DNA from: an uncultured Muribaculaceae bacterium
GTDB taxonomy: Bacteria > Bacteroidota > Bacteroidia > Bacteroidales > Muribaculaceae
Direction of reading: 5' to 3'
Length of the DNA stretch: 60,493 nucleotides
Assembly: GCA_905233915.1 (NCBI GenBank)
Contig: CAJOFM010000013.1
Location: 1-60,493 of the forward strand
The notes under the pieces were generated by a model that saw nothing but the letters and a program-made list of their open reading frames with translations, had not been told where the DNA came from and ran no database searches. Numbering within the stretch: position 1 is the first letter of the stretch; each line of letters begins with the position of its first letter. The translations under genes were made by a program, and so were the position numbers. Shown here piece by piece: positions 8,149 to 15,697 of this stretch.

Positions 8149-9461
8149 GACCCACCCCCATTAGCCGCGAGATTATCGACCGCGCGATTGACGAGTACGG
8201 CATCATCGACTATGCCAACGCCACCATCCGTGAGGTGAAAGCCATCGCCGAGCGTGCCGAGCGCGAGTCGGGACAGGAGTTTATCAAGATGGAGATGGGT
8301 ATCCCCGGACTGCCCGCTGCCAAGATTGGTGTCGAGGCACAGATCAAGGCCCTGCAGAACGGTTGCGCCCGCCTCTATCCCGCGCTGCCCGGCGAGCCCA
8401 TGATCAAGGAGGCCACCTCGCGTTTCATCAAGGCGTTTATTGATATTGACATTCCTGCCGAGTGCTGCATCCCCACCGTTGGCTCGATGCAGGGCACCTT
8501 CGCCTCGTTGCTCACCATTACCCAGAGCAACAAGAAGAAGAACAAGGCCTTGTTCATCGATCCCGGTTTCCCCGTGCAGAAACTGCAGTTGGAAATTCAG
8601 GATGTCCCCTACGAGACCTTCGACATCTACGAGTTCCGTGGTCCCAAGTTGCGCGCCAAGCTCGAGGAGTATATGGTCAAGGGTGACGTTTGCTGCCTGA
8701 TTTACAGCAACCCCAACAACCCTGCTTGGATTTGCCTGACCGACGAGGAGTTGAAGGACATCGGCGAGTTGGCCACCAAGTATGATGTTATCGTGCTTGA
8801 GGATTTGGCCTACTTCGCTATGGACTTCCGCCTGGATATCAGCAAGCCTTTTGAGCCGCCCTTCCAGCCTAGCGTTGCCAAGTACACCGACAACTACATC
8901 ATGCACATCAGTGGCAGTAAGGCCTTCTCCTATGCCGGTGAGCGCATTGCGATGACCTGCATCAGCCCTACCATCTTCCACCGTCACTATCCCGACCTGT
9001 CGGCCCGCTACGACGGTCTGCCCTTCGGCAAGGTGTTCATCACCCGCACGCTCTATGCCCTGTCATCGGGTACGAGCCACAGCGCCCAGTATGCCTTGGC
9101 AGCCATCATGGACGCCGCCAGCAACGGCGAGTACCACTTCCGTGACGACGTGATTGTCTATGGCGAGCGTGCTCACAAGTTGAAAGAGATTTTCACCCGC
9201 CATGGTTTCCGCATCGTCTATGGTATGGATGGAGACAAGCCCATTGCCGACGGTTTCTACTTCACCATTGGCTACGGCAACATGACCAGCGGCCAGTTGG
9301 CGCGTGAGTTGATGTACTACGGCGTGAGCGCCATCTGCCTTGCTACCACCGGTTCATGGCAGGAAGGTCTGCGCGTGTGCACCTCGTTCATCCAGGATCA
9401 TCAGTATGAAATCCTCGACGAGCGCATGGCCATCTTCGCCGAGAACAACCCCATCGACTAA
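8145..9461 (+). CDS. Class I/II PLP-dependent aminotransferase of the ior operon
   Basis: The 438-residue fold-type I aminotransferase has YSNPNNPAW near residue 186, the VLEDLAYFAMD aspartate/tyrosine segment near 217, and the PLP lysine in HISGSKAFSYAGERIAM near 265. It overlaps iorB by ATGA and has an AAGGAGG site at 8131-8137. Its place suggests it makes the 2-oxo acids (probably aryl pyruvates from aromatic amino acids) that IorAB then oxidises. Co-location with IorAB is common in gut Bacteroidales. The amino-acid specificity is inferred from context only. Confidence 0.88.
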   Translation: MRPTPISREIIDRAIDEYGIIDYANATIREVKAIAERAERESGQEFIKMEMGIPGLPAAKIGVEAQIKALQNGCARLYPALPGEPMIKEATSRFIKAFIDIDIPAECCIPTVGSMQGTFASLLTITQSNKKKNKALFIDPGFPVQKLQLEIQDVPYETFDIYEFRGPKLRAKLEEYMVKGDVCCLIYSNPNNPAWICLTDEELKDIGELATKYDVIVLEDLAYFAMDFRLDISKPFEPPFQPSVAKYTDNYIMHISGSKAFSYAGERIAMTCISPTIFHRHYPDLSARYDGLPFGKVFITRTLYALSSGTSHSAQYALAAIMDAASNGEYHFRDDVIVYGERAHKLKEIFTRHGFRIVYGMDGDKPIADGFYFTIGYGNMTSGQLARELMYYGVSAICLATTGSWQEGLRVCTSFIQDHQYEILDERMAIFAENNPID

Positions 9462-9505
9462 CTTGATGATAAGTTAAGAGATTCTTTTTTCTAAGATACA
9501 CAAGC

Positions 9506-9545
9506 ACTGCTGGGAGCCACAAGTTGGTTTCCAGCAGTTGTTTTA
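9506..9545 (+). terminator. Terminator of the ior operon
   Basis: ACTGCTGG pairs with CCAGCAGT (9506-9513 with 9531-9538). The stem extends inward to a small CCA/TGG pairing, and TTGTTTTATT follows. It lies about 45 bases after the aminotransferase stop. Confidence 0.75.
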
Positions 9546-9605
9546 TTCAACGCTGAAAATAGACAAATTGTGAGACACAGTGTTTCAAGTGTGTCGTTTT
9601 TTGTC

Positions 9606-9613
9606 TAAATTTG
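9606..9613 (+). promoter_or_regulatory. -7 box before the 297-residue dockerin protein
   Basis: TAAATTTG, 86 bases before the ATG. The -33 is weak (TGTTTC near 9581). Confidence 0.5.
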
Positions 9614-9699
9614 CGTCATCATAACAGATTAAAATGAGGCATCTTGCGCTCATCAAGTATATAGAATCAATTGGTATTAACCCTTAATAGATTAGAGCG

Positions 9700-10593
9700 A
9701 TGAAAAAGTATTACATGATTCTCGCAGCCATCGCTGCAGTGGCAATGACGGCCCAGGCCCAGTTCCTGGGTTGGCTTGAGGTGGGTGACTACTACAACCC
9801 CACCGAGCTTTACAACGGCTCTTACTTTGACATGGCACCTACCAACTTCTATTTGGCCCACACTGGTGTCCAGATGATTTATACGCCCGACCTGTTGACC
9901 GACATGGAGCACAAGGGTGGCGTAGAGGTCAAGTACCTGAATTTCAAGTATTATAGTGAGTCATTTGAAGAGATTGTCCGCAATGCTAAGGTTTATCTTC
10001 AGGAAATTGATGCGACTGAGTTTGCCATTAATGATGCAGGCGTGAAGCAATTCTTTGACTTTGGCGAATTTGTCGCTGAGGGCCGATATGACATCGACTT
10101 GCTGGAGTGTTATGGAGAGGACCAAATCCTGGCTGTCGAAGTTGAACCGTTCTCTTTCACGCCGGGTAAGAGCCTGCTTGTGACGATTGTCTTTGATGCC
10201 GAGGATGACGATAACTGCACCATGGGGAGCGACTATGCACCCTTCTACACCTCGGGCATCCGTGGCCAGGCGATGACCTATACCGATAACTGGACCAGTT
10301 TCATTGACTATGCCGAGGGGGATGATTTCCCCAATGCAACCGCCATGCTGGGATGCGGCACCAATACCGAACTCCCCGTTACCGAGATTGGCTACACCTA
10401 TGAGTGGATGCTCGGTGACGTGAATGGTGACGGATTGATTAATGTGGGTGACGTGACCACGCTGATTGCCCATATCCTGGGCAACGAGGTTGACAAATTC
10501 GTTATCGAGGCCGCCAACTGCGATGGTCAGAGCGTAATCAACGTGGCCGACGTGACGGTACTCATTCACTACATCCTGAACGGAGAGTGGTAA
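9700..10593 (+). CDS. Secreted protein with C-terminal dockerin-like repeats, unknown function
   Basis: The 297-residue protein has a signal peptide (1-20, ending AQAQ), then about 210 residues rich in acidic and aromatic residues that look beta-structured and that I do not assign to a family. The C-terminus has a canonical dockerin repeat DVNGDGLINVGDV (240-252) with helix TTLIAHILG. A second repeat is degenerate: NCDGQSVINVADV (273-285), in which the usual calcium-ligand spacing is disturbed. The stop lies 13 bases from the convergent patatin gene, with no hairpin between. Confidence 0.78.
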   Translation: MKKYYMILAAIAAVAMTAQAQFLGWLEVGDYYNPTELYNGSYFDMAPTNFYLAHTGVQMIYTPDLLTDMEHKGGVEVKYLNFKYYSESFEEIVRNAKVYLQEIDATEFAINDAGVKQFFDFGEFVAEGRYDIDLLECYGEDQILAVEVEPFSFTPGKSLLVTIVFDAEDDDNCTMGSDYAPFYTSGIRGQAMTYTDNWTSFIDYAEGDDFPNATAMLGCGTNTELPVTEIGYTYEWMLGDVNGDGLINVGDVTTLIAHILGNEVDKFVIEAANCDGQSVINVADVTVLIHYILNGEW

Positions 10594-10605
10594 GACGTTG
10601 TCTTG

Positions 10606-12666
10606 CTAGAACTCGAAGCCGAGGTTGATGTAGATGGCGACCTGCTTGGTGAGGTCGCTCCAGCCTAAGGAACCGCCCAGGGGGCCGACGATGCTGTTGT
10701 AGTAATAGGCCACTTGGGCGCCCCAGATGGGTTTGTTGTCGAAGAGTTCGTCCAACTTTTCGTCATGCATGGCGACGTGTCCCTTGACCATGAGGTAGTG
10801 CTCCTTGAACAGGCGTTGCTGCAACCTGAGGCCAGCAACCAGCAATTTGCTGTCAATGAGATGGCAATGGCCAAAACCTGAGAAAGGCAACTGTTGGGCG
10901 TAATAGATGCCGCTGCGGTTACCACCAATCATGTTCATGGCAGTGGCGGGCAGGTCCTTGCCAAACATCAGTCGAGTATAGGCCGTGGGCTGCAGATGGG
11001 TCGTGCTGGTCAGTGGCAATGTGATGCGCCACCGGGCAGCCACCTCGCTGAAGCCTGCATGGCCTTTCCATTGGGCAAAGTTGTCGGTGTAGTAGGCATA
11101 TTGTACCTCGGCACGCATGCCTCGGCGGGTGAAATACCAGTGATCCTCGGTGTTGTACCGTGCGCTGGCGTGGTAGTTGAAATAGTATTCGTAAGGCTTG
11201 AAGATGGATTCATGATTCCAGTAGTAATCGAGGCTATAATCGCTGGACAGCACATCATAATGTCGGTAATGCTCCCAGCCAATGCCCAGGTCAAAGTTCA
11301 GGTTGAGCGCGTCAAACGATAATAGCGTTGCATTGGCTTTCTGATAAACGAACTTAATATTATCGGAGCGATATTTTCCCACGTACATGTCAATGTTCTC
11401 ATGCCAGATTTCATAAGAGAGTCCGAGCTTGCTGTGCGGTTTGGGTATCACGTTAAAAGCCAGTTTGCCCATCGTGCGCTTGCCCAGGCGCAGCGTGAGG
11501 TCCAATGTCTTGTCCAGTTTGTTGCCAAAGTAGTAGGTGGCTCCAATCTGTGCTGCTACCAGCTCCTCGTTATCATAGCGCAAGCCTACGCTCGCCTTGA
11601 TGGAGTTCTTGGCATTCTCCTCATTCACGAGTTTGCCAGCCTGGGTATTGTCGATGTCGCTCAGGCTGATGATGCTGTACTCGGGCTTGTAGTCGGCGGG
11701 AACTCCGACTTTTTCCTTCAGTATCATGATAGAATCCATCTGGGCTCTGGTCGCCTCTTCACCACGCCTGATGAGTTCCTTGATGGCCGAGCGGTAGAAG
11801 TGGGCTGCGGAATAACCCCTCACGGGTACACGGATGATGAGGTCGCAATACTTGTCATTCTCATTGCTGCGGTTATGGATGTCGGCTCCCACCGAACGCT
11901 CCAGGATATCTGACGTGGAGTAGTAATTCTTGTTCAGGCCCAGGTCGGTTCTGATACCGATGACGATGTCGGCACCCATTTTGCGCGCCAGGTCGGCAGG
12001 GAAATTGTTCTTGGTGCCGCCGTCAACGAGAATGTAGGGATCCATTCTCACGGGAGCAAAGACTCCAGGCACGGCCATGCTTGCACGTATCGAACGGGCC
12101 AGCGAACCATGGTCGAGCACAACCTCGCTGTCGGTGACCAGGTCGGTAGCGATGCAGCCAAAGGGGCGGGGCAGCGACTTGAAGTCGATGTTCTCGGGTT
12201 GGCGCAGGTAGTGGCGCAGGGTCTTCTCAACGTTGATGCCGCGGATGAAGCCACCGGCCAGCGTGTCCTGGCTCTTGTCCAGGAACAGGCGGTAGTCAAA
12301 CAGGTAGATATTTTGTTTCTCTCGCTCGTCAAGCGTCTGGTTTCTCATCGACAGGCGGTCGCGCAGGATGTCGCCCCAGTCCATGTTGTTGACGATGCTC
12401 TCGATGTCCTCGGCATCATAGCCCACGGCATACATGCCGCCGATGATGCTGCCCATCGACGTGCCGGTGACCATGTCGATAGGGATACCGGCCTCTTCCA
12501 GCACCTTGAGGGCGCCGATGTGGATGGTGCCCATAGCGCCGCCACCGCACAGCACGACAGCGACTTTCTTGCGCTCGGCCTTTCGGTCGGGCTCGGTGGT
12601 TACAGGTTGGGCAACCATACCAATGGCCACCAAAAGAAAGATGAGAGTTGAGAATACTTTTCTCAT
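10606..12666 (-). CDS. Patatin-like phospholipase with outer-membrane barrel (type Vd-like)
   Basis: The 686-residue protein has a signal peptide (1-20), then a patatin/RssA domain: oxyanion loop GGGAMG 41-46, nucleophile serine in GTSMG (Ser70) and the DGG motif 215-217 carrying the dyad aspartate. After residue about 300 comes a segment that may be a POTRA-like linker, then a long run of alternating aromatic/polar strands ending in NLGFEF, the phenylalanine-terminated signature of an outer-membrane beta-barrel. This order is that of type Vd autotransporters such as PlpD and FplA, whose lipase is displayed or released. The start at 12666 is used because the longer reading (12696) begins in the minus-strand promoter box TACCTTTG at 12694-12701. 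Confidence 0.88.
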   Translation of the reverse strand: MRKVFSTLIFLLVAIGMVAQPVTTEPDRKAERKKVAVVLCGGGAMGTIHIGALKVLEEAGIPIDMVTGTSMGSIIGGMYAVGYDAEDIESIVNNMDWGDILRDRLSMRNQTLDEREKQNIYLFDYRLFLDKSQDTLAGGFIRGINVEKTLRHYLRQPENIDFKSLPRPFGCIATDLVTDSEVVLDHGSLARSIRASMAVPGVFAPVRMDPYILVDGGTKNNFPADLARKMGADIVIGIRTDLGLNKNYYSTSDILERSVGADIHNRSNENDKYCDLIIRVPVRGYSAAHFYRSAIKELIRRGEEATRAQMDSIMILKEKVGVPADYKPEYSIISLSDIDNTQAGKLVNEENAKNSIKASVGLRYDNEELVAAQIGATYYFGNKLDKTLDLTLRLGKRTMGKLAFNVIPKPHSKLGLSYEIWHENIDMYVGKYRSDNIKFVYQKANATLLSFDALNLNFDLGIGWEHYRHYDVLSSDYSLDYYWNHESIFKPYEYYFNYHASARYNTEDHWYFTRRGMRAEVQYAYYTDNFAQWKGHAGFSEVAARWRITLPLTSTTHLQPTAYTRLMFGKDLPATAMNMIGGNRSGIYYAQQLPFSGFGHCHLIDSKLLVAGLRLQQRLFKEHYLMVKGHVAMHDEKLDELFDNKPIWGAQVAYYYNSIVGPLGGSLGWSDLTKQVAIYINLGFEF

Positions 12667-12693
12667 ATAGTGAAGATGTTTCTTTTTTTTCTG

Positions 12694-12701
12694 CAAAGGT
12701 A
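12694..12701 (-). promoter_or_regulatory. -7 box of patatin gene
   Basis: TACCTTTG on the minus strand, 28 bases before the start. It is part of a divergent pair with 12725-12732. Confidence 0.55.
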
Positions 12702-12724
12702 CATGAATTCTTGATAATTCTTGT

Positions 12725-12732
12725 TACCTTTG
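12725..12732 (+). promoter_or_regulatory. -7 box of rfbB
   Basis: TACCTTTG, 26 bases before the rfbB ATG. It is the same octamer as the divergent promoter. Confidence 0.55.
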
Positions 12733-12757
12733 TGAATTAAACCAAACCTTTACAGCA

Positions 12758-13957
12758 ATGAAGACTTATCTCGTGACGGGAGCCGCCGGTTTTATCGGCT
12801 CGAACTTTGTGAAGTATATCCTCGGTAAATATGGAGACAATATTGAGGTCATCATCCTCGATGCCTTGACTTATGCCGGTAACCTCGCTTCGATTAAGGA
12901 CGAGATAGAGCGGTCTAACGTCACCTTCGTGCGTGGTGATGTGGGTGACCGGGAACTCGTGCAGGAAATCTTGCGGGAATTTGACGTGGACTATATCGTC
13001 AACTTTGCCGCCGAGAGCCATGTGGACCGCAGCATCACTAACCCGCGACTGTTCCTCGAGACCAATATCCTGGGTACGCAGAATATGCTAGACTGCGCGC
13101 GTGAGGCTTGGTTTACAGGTAAGGATGATCAGGGGCACAACACCTATGCTCCCGGCAAAAAGTATTTACAGATTTCGACCGACGAGGTCTATGGCTCGCT
13201 GTCCAAGGACTATGACGAACCGCAGCCTCTGGTGGTGAATGACGACGTGCGCGAGGTCATCGAGGGCCGCACCGACCTGAAGACCTATGGCCGCTACTTC
13301 TTCACCGAGGAAACGCCGCTGGCGCCCCGCTCTCCCTATTCGGCCAGCAAGACCAGCGCCGACCTGATTACGATGGCCTATCACGAGACCTATGGCCTGC
13401 CCGTGAACATCACCCGTTGCAGCAACAACTACGGCCCCTATCATTTCCCCGAGAAGCTCATTCCGCTCATCATCAAGAACATCCTTGAAGGCAAGAAACT
13501 GCCCGTCTATGGCAAGGGCGAGAACGTGCGCGACTGGCTCTATGTCGAGGACCATTGCAAGGCCATCGACCTGGTGCTGCGTCAGGGTACCGTTGGCGAG
13601 GTGTATAATATCGGCGGCTTTAATGAGGAGAGCAACATCAACATCGTCAAGCAGGTCATTGCCATCATCGCACGCATCATGCACGAGGAGCCCCAGTACC
13701 AGCAACTGCTCAAGTGCGATTTAAGTGCCATCAATAACGACCTGATCGAGTTTGTCACCGACCGTCCTGGTCATGACATGCGCTATGCCATCGACCCCAG
13801 TAAGATAGCCCGCGAACTCGGCTGGTATCCCGAAACCCCCTTCTCCGAGGGAATAGAGAAGACTATCCGCTGGAACCTCGACCATCAGCCCTGGGTCCAG
13901 AGCGTCACCAGCGGCGACTACCAGCGCTACTACGAGGAAATGTACGGCAACCGGTAA
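12758..13957 (+). CDS. rfbB: dTDP-glucose 4,6-dehydratase
   Basis: RfbB converts dTDP-glucose to dTDP-4-keto-6-deoxyglucose for dTDP-rhamnose or other deoxysugars of surface polysaccharide. It is an extended short-chain dehydrogenase. It shows the NAD loop TGAAGFIG at 7-14, DALTYAGN near 35-42, the active-site segment STDEVYG at 140-146 and YSASK at 194-198, plus RCSNNYGPYHFPEKLIP. At 399 residues it is longer than the usual ~350. The extra length includes about 30 residues between STDEVYG and FTEETPLAP. No other rfb genes lie next to it, so it may serve several pathways. Confidence 0.93.
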   Translation: MKTYLVTGAAGFIGSNFVKYILGKYGDNIEVIILDALTYAGNLASIKDEIERSNVTFVRGDVGDRELVQEILREFDVDYIVNFAAESHVDRSITNPRLFLETNILGTQNMLDCAREAWFTGKDDQGHNTYAPGKKYLQISTDEVYGSLSKDYDEPQPLVVNDDVREVIEGRTDLKTYGRYFFTEETPLAPRSPYSASKTSADLITMAYHETYGLPVNITRCSNNYGPYHFPEKLIPLIIKNILEGKKLPVYGKGENVRDWLYVEDHCKAIDLVLRQGTVGEVYNIGGFNEESNINIVKQVIAIIARIMHEEPQYQQLLKCDLSAINNDLIEFVTDRPGHDMRYAIDPSKIARELGWYPETPFSEGIEKTIRWNLDHQPWVQSVTSGDYQRYYEEMYGNR

Positions 13958-13967
13958 CATGAACGGC

Positions 13968-13982
13968 CGAGGCGGTGCCTCG
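13968..13982. repeat. REP-like hairpin CGAGGC-GGT-GCCTCG
   Basis: A perfect 6-bp stem with a three-base loop, starting 11 bases after the rfbB stop. It is one of several GC-rich hairpins with a purine-rich triplet loop in this window. It may also act as a weak terminator, but no T-run follows. Confidence 0.5.
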
Positions 13983-14001
13983 ACAAACAGGACCTTTAAA
14001 A

Positions 14002-14028
14002 TAATGTTCGCAAAATTTGCGAACATTA
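14002..14028. promoter_or_regulatory. Palindromic operator of the higBA operon
   Basis: A perfect 27-base palindrome: TAATGTTCGCAAA, a central A, then TTTGCGAACATTA. Its right arm contains the TTTG (14016-14019) that serves as the -33 box. A repressor bound here would block the promoter. The HigA-type antitoxin encoded downstream is the obvious candidate. Confidence 0.8.
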
Positions 14029-14047
14029 AAATGATTGTCTATCTTTG
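14016..14047 (+). promoter_or_regulatory. Promoter of higBA
   Basis: The -33 TTTG at 14016-14019 and -7 TATCTTTG at 14040-14047 are separated by 20 bases. The -7 box rules out the upstream TTG at 14035 as a start. Confidence 0.8.
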
Positions 14048-14061
14048 CAGCAAATTATACG

Positions 14062-14385
14062 ATGATGGAAATCATTTTCGAGAAGAATTATCTTAGGGAA
14101 CTTTTCTATGAAGGTAAGACTAGTGACAAGAAACATCGCTTTCAACTACAAGTTGTTAGCCGATACATTCGTGTTTTGAATATCCTTGATTCGGTAGACA
14201 AAATTGAAGATCTGTTTCGCTATCATTCTCTGCATTATGAGAAGTTGACTGGAGATAAAATGGGTCTTGAGTCCGTTCGGGTTAATCATCAATATCGGAT
14301 TGAATTCAAGAGTTCTTTTAAGGATAATGAAAAAACGATTACCATTTGCAACATTATTGAATTGTCTAATCACTATAATAAGTAA
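14062..14385 (+). CDS. higB: HigB-type toxin of a toxin-antitoxin pair
   Basis: The protein of about 107 residues belongs to the RelE/HigB fold (ribosome-dependent mRNA interferase). Visible features are the basic segment SDKKHRFQLQVVSRYIRVLNIL, the LHYEKLTGDKMGLESVRVN strand region and YRIEFK, followed by ITICNIIELSNHYNK. Plasmid-type HigB proteins are about 90-110 residues, as here. The in-frame ATG codons at 14062 and 14065 are both possible starts. It precedes its antitoxin by 5 bases, the reversed gene order usual for hig systems. Base composition is more AT-rich than the neighbours, suggesting acquisition. Confidence 0.85.
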   Translation: MMEIIFEKNYLRELFYEGKTSDKKHRFQLQVVSRYIRVLNILDSVDKIEDLFRYHSLHYEKLTGDKMGLESVRVNHQYRIEFKSSFKDNEKTITICNIIELSNHYNK

Positions 14386-14390
14386 GGAAT

Positions 14391-14702
14391 ATGGGAAATC
14401 TTGGATATGGCGCTTACCCGACACACCCTGGAGAGGTGCTGAAGGACGAGATTGAATATCGTGGTATCACGCAACGCAAACTCGCTGAGAGCATGGGTTT
14501 GGCTTATTCGGTCGTTAATGAGATACTTAATGCCCGTCGTCCATTGACAGCCAAGACTGCGCTGATGTTTGAGGCAGCTCTTGACGTGCCTGCCGACTCT
14601 CTCATGTACCTGCAGTCAAAGTATAACATGCAAACAGCTCGGGCAGACAAGTCTATCATGAACACCCTCAAGTCTATCCGAAAGATTGCGGCAGTGCTTT
14701 AA
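14391..14702 (+). CDS. higA: HigA-type antitoxin, XRE-family DNA-binding protein
   Basis: The 103-residue protein has the HigA signature PTHPGEVLKDEIEYRGITQRKLAE, a helix-turn-helix (about 28-60) and AKTALMFEAALDVPADSLMYLQ. HigA neutralises HigB and represses the shared promoter, most likely through the palindrome at 14002-14028. A C-terminal basic tail of about 25 residues (QTARADKSIMNTLKSIRKIA) extends beyond the minimal fold. Confidence 0.9.
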   Translation: MGNLGYGAYPTHPGEVLKDEIEYRGITQRKLAESMGLAYSVVNEILNARRPLTAKTALMFEAALDVPADSLMYLQSKYNMQTARADKSIMNTLKSIRKIAAVL

Positions 14703-14730
14703 AAGAGGATAGCAAATTAGGTTGTGTGAG

Positions 14731-14958
14731 ATGAGGTATCGGGTAGTTTTTGAATACCAGACGGAGGACGGCGCGATGAGCGACGTCTATAATTGCCGGG
14801 ATGAGCAACAGGCACAGGAGAAGTTCGCTGAGTTGCAGGACAGCCTCATGCATGCCATCGACCCTGCTGGCTGCGAGGTGATTGATGAGCCGGCCCACTA
14901 TAGCGTCATCAACCGTGAGGCGGGCTTTTACGGCTACGTCCGCTTGCTCACCGAGTAA
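14731..14958 (+). CDS. Small hypothetical protein downstream of higA
   Basis: A 75-residue acidic protein starting MRYRVVFEYQTEDG, with pattern similar to short beta-alpha domains but no family I recognise. The ATG at 14731 is preferred over TTG at 14722. It starts 28 bases after higA and runs toward the convergent response regulator with a 22-base gap. It could be a third gene of the toxin-antitoxin transcript or an unrelated gene. Confidence 0.6.
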   Translation: MRYRVVFEYQTEDGAMSDVYNCRDEQQAQEKFAELQDSLMHAIDPAGCEVIDEPAHYSVINREAGFYGYVRLLTE

Positions 14959-14980
14959 CAGAATATAACGTAATGATAGT

Positions 14981-15697
14981 TTAATCGGCTGTGATGAGTT
15001 TGTAGCCGATGCCGCGCACGTTGACGATGCGCAGCGACGGGTCCTGGGCGATGCGGTGGCGCAGCTTGGTGATGAACACGTGCAGGCTCTTGTTGTTGAA
15101 GAAACTGTCGTCGCCCCACAACTCAAGCAGCAGTGACTGGGAAGTCACCACTTCGTTGGGATGCAGACACAAGCGGTGCAGGATTTCACTTTCGCGGTAA
15201 GAGAGTTCGGTGCGTGTGCCCGTGGGTACATGGGTCAGCCGCTGGACAACGGCGTCAAACAGGTACTGACCTATTGTGAAGCGGGTGACCTCGGCAAGGG
15301 TTTCGGGTGGTTGCTGCGTGACCGTCCAGGCCCGCCCCAGCAGCGCCTTGATGCGCACGATGAGCTCCTGCATCCCGAAGGGCTTCTTCAGGTAGTCGTT
15401 GGCCCCCATCTCAAAGCCATGAACAACATCGTTGACCGCCGACCGTGCCGTGAGGAAAATGACAGGCGTCTGCTGGTCGGTCTTGCGGATGCGGCGCACG
15501 AGTTCATAGCCGTCAAGTTTGGGCATCATCACGTCGGCAACGAGGACATCGGGCCGCTGGGTGGCATACAGTTGCAATGCCTCTTCGCCATCACCCGCCA
15601 CTGTCACGTGGAACCCCTGCCCATCCAGGGTGTCCTTGATGATCATCGCCAGGGTGCGCTCGTCCTCGGCCAGCAATATGTTGATGGTCTCGCTCAT
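14981..15697 (-). CDS. OmpR/PhoB-family response regulator (RprY-like)
   Basis: The 238-residue regulator has a receiver domain (acidic pair E11/D12, phospho-acceptor D55 in VLVADVMMP, T in FLTARS, K in YLKKPF). It is joined to a winged-helix DNA-binding domain (about 140-238) with SYRESEILHRLCLHPNEVV and HVFITKLRHRIAQDPSLRIVNVRGIGYKL-type residues. It overlaps the sensor kinase gene by 4 bases (ATGA), so the two are co-translated. The arrangement and sequence resemble RprX/RprY of Bacteroides. Confidence 0.93.
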   Translation of the reverse strand: MSETINILLAEDERTLAMIIKDTLDGQGFHVTVAGDGEEALQLYATQRPDVLVADVMMPKLDGYELVRRIRKTDQQTPVIFLTARSAVNDVVHGFEMGANDYLKKPFGMQELIVRIKALLGRAWTVTQQPPETLAEVTRFTIGQYLFDAVVQRLTHVPTGTRTELSYRESEILHRLCLHPNEVVTSQSLLLELWGDDSFFNNKSLHVFITKLRHRIAQDPSLRIVNVRGIGYKLITAD

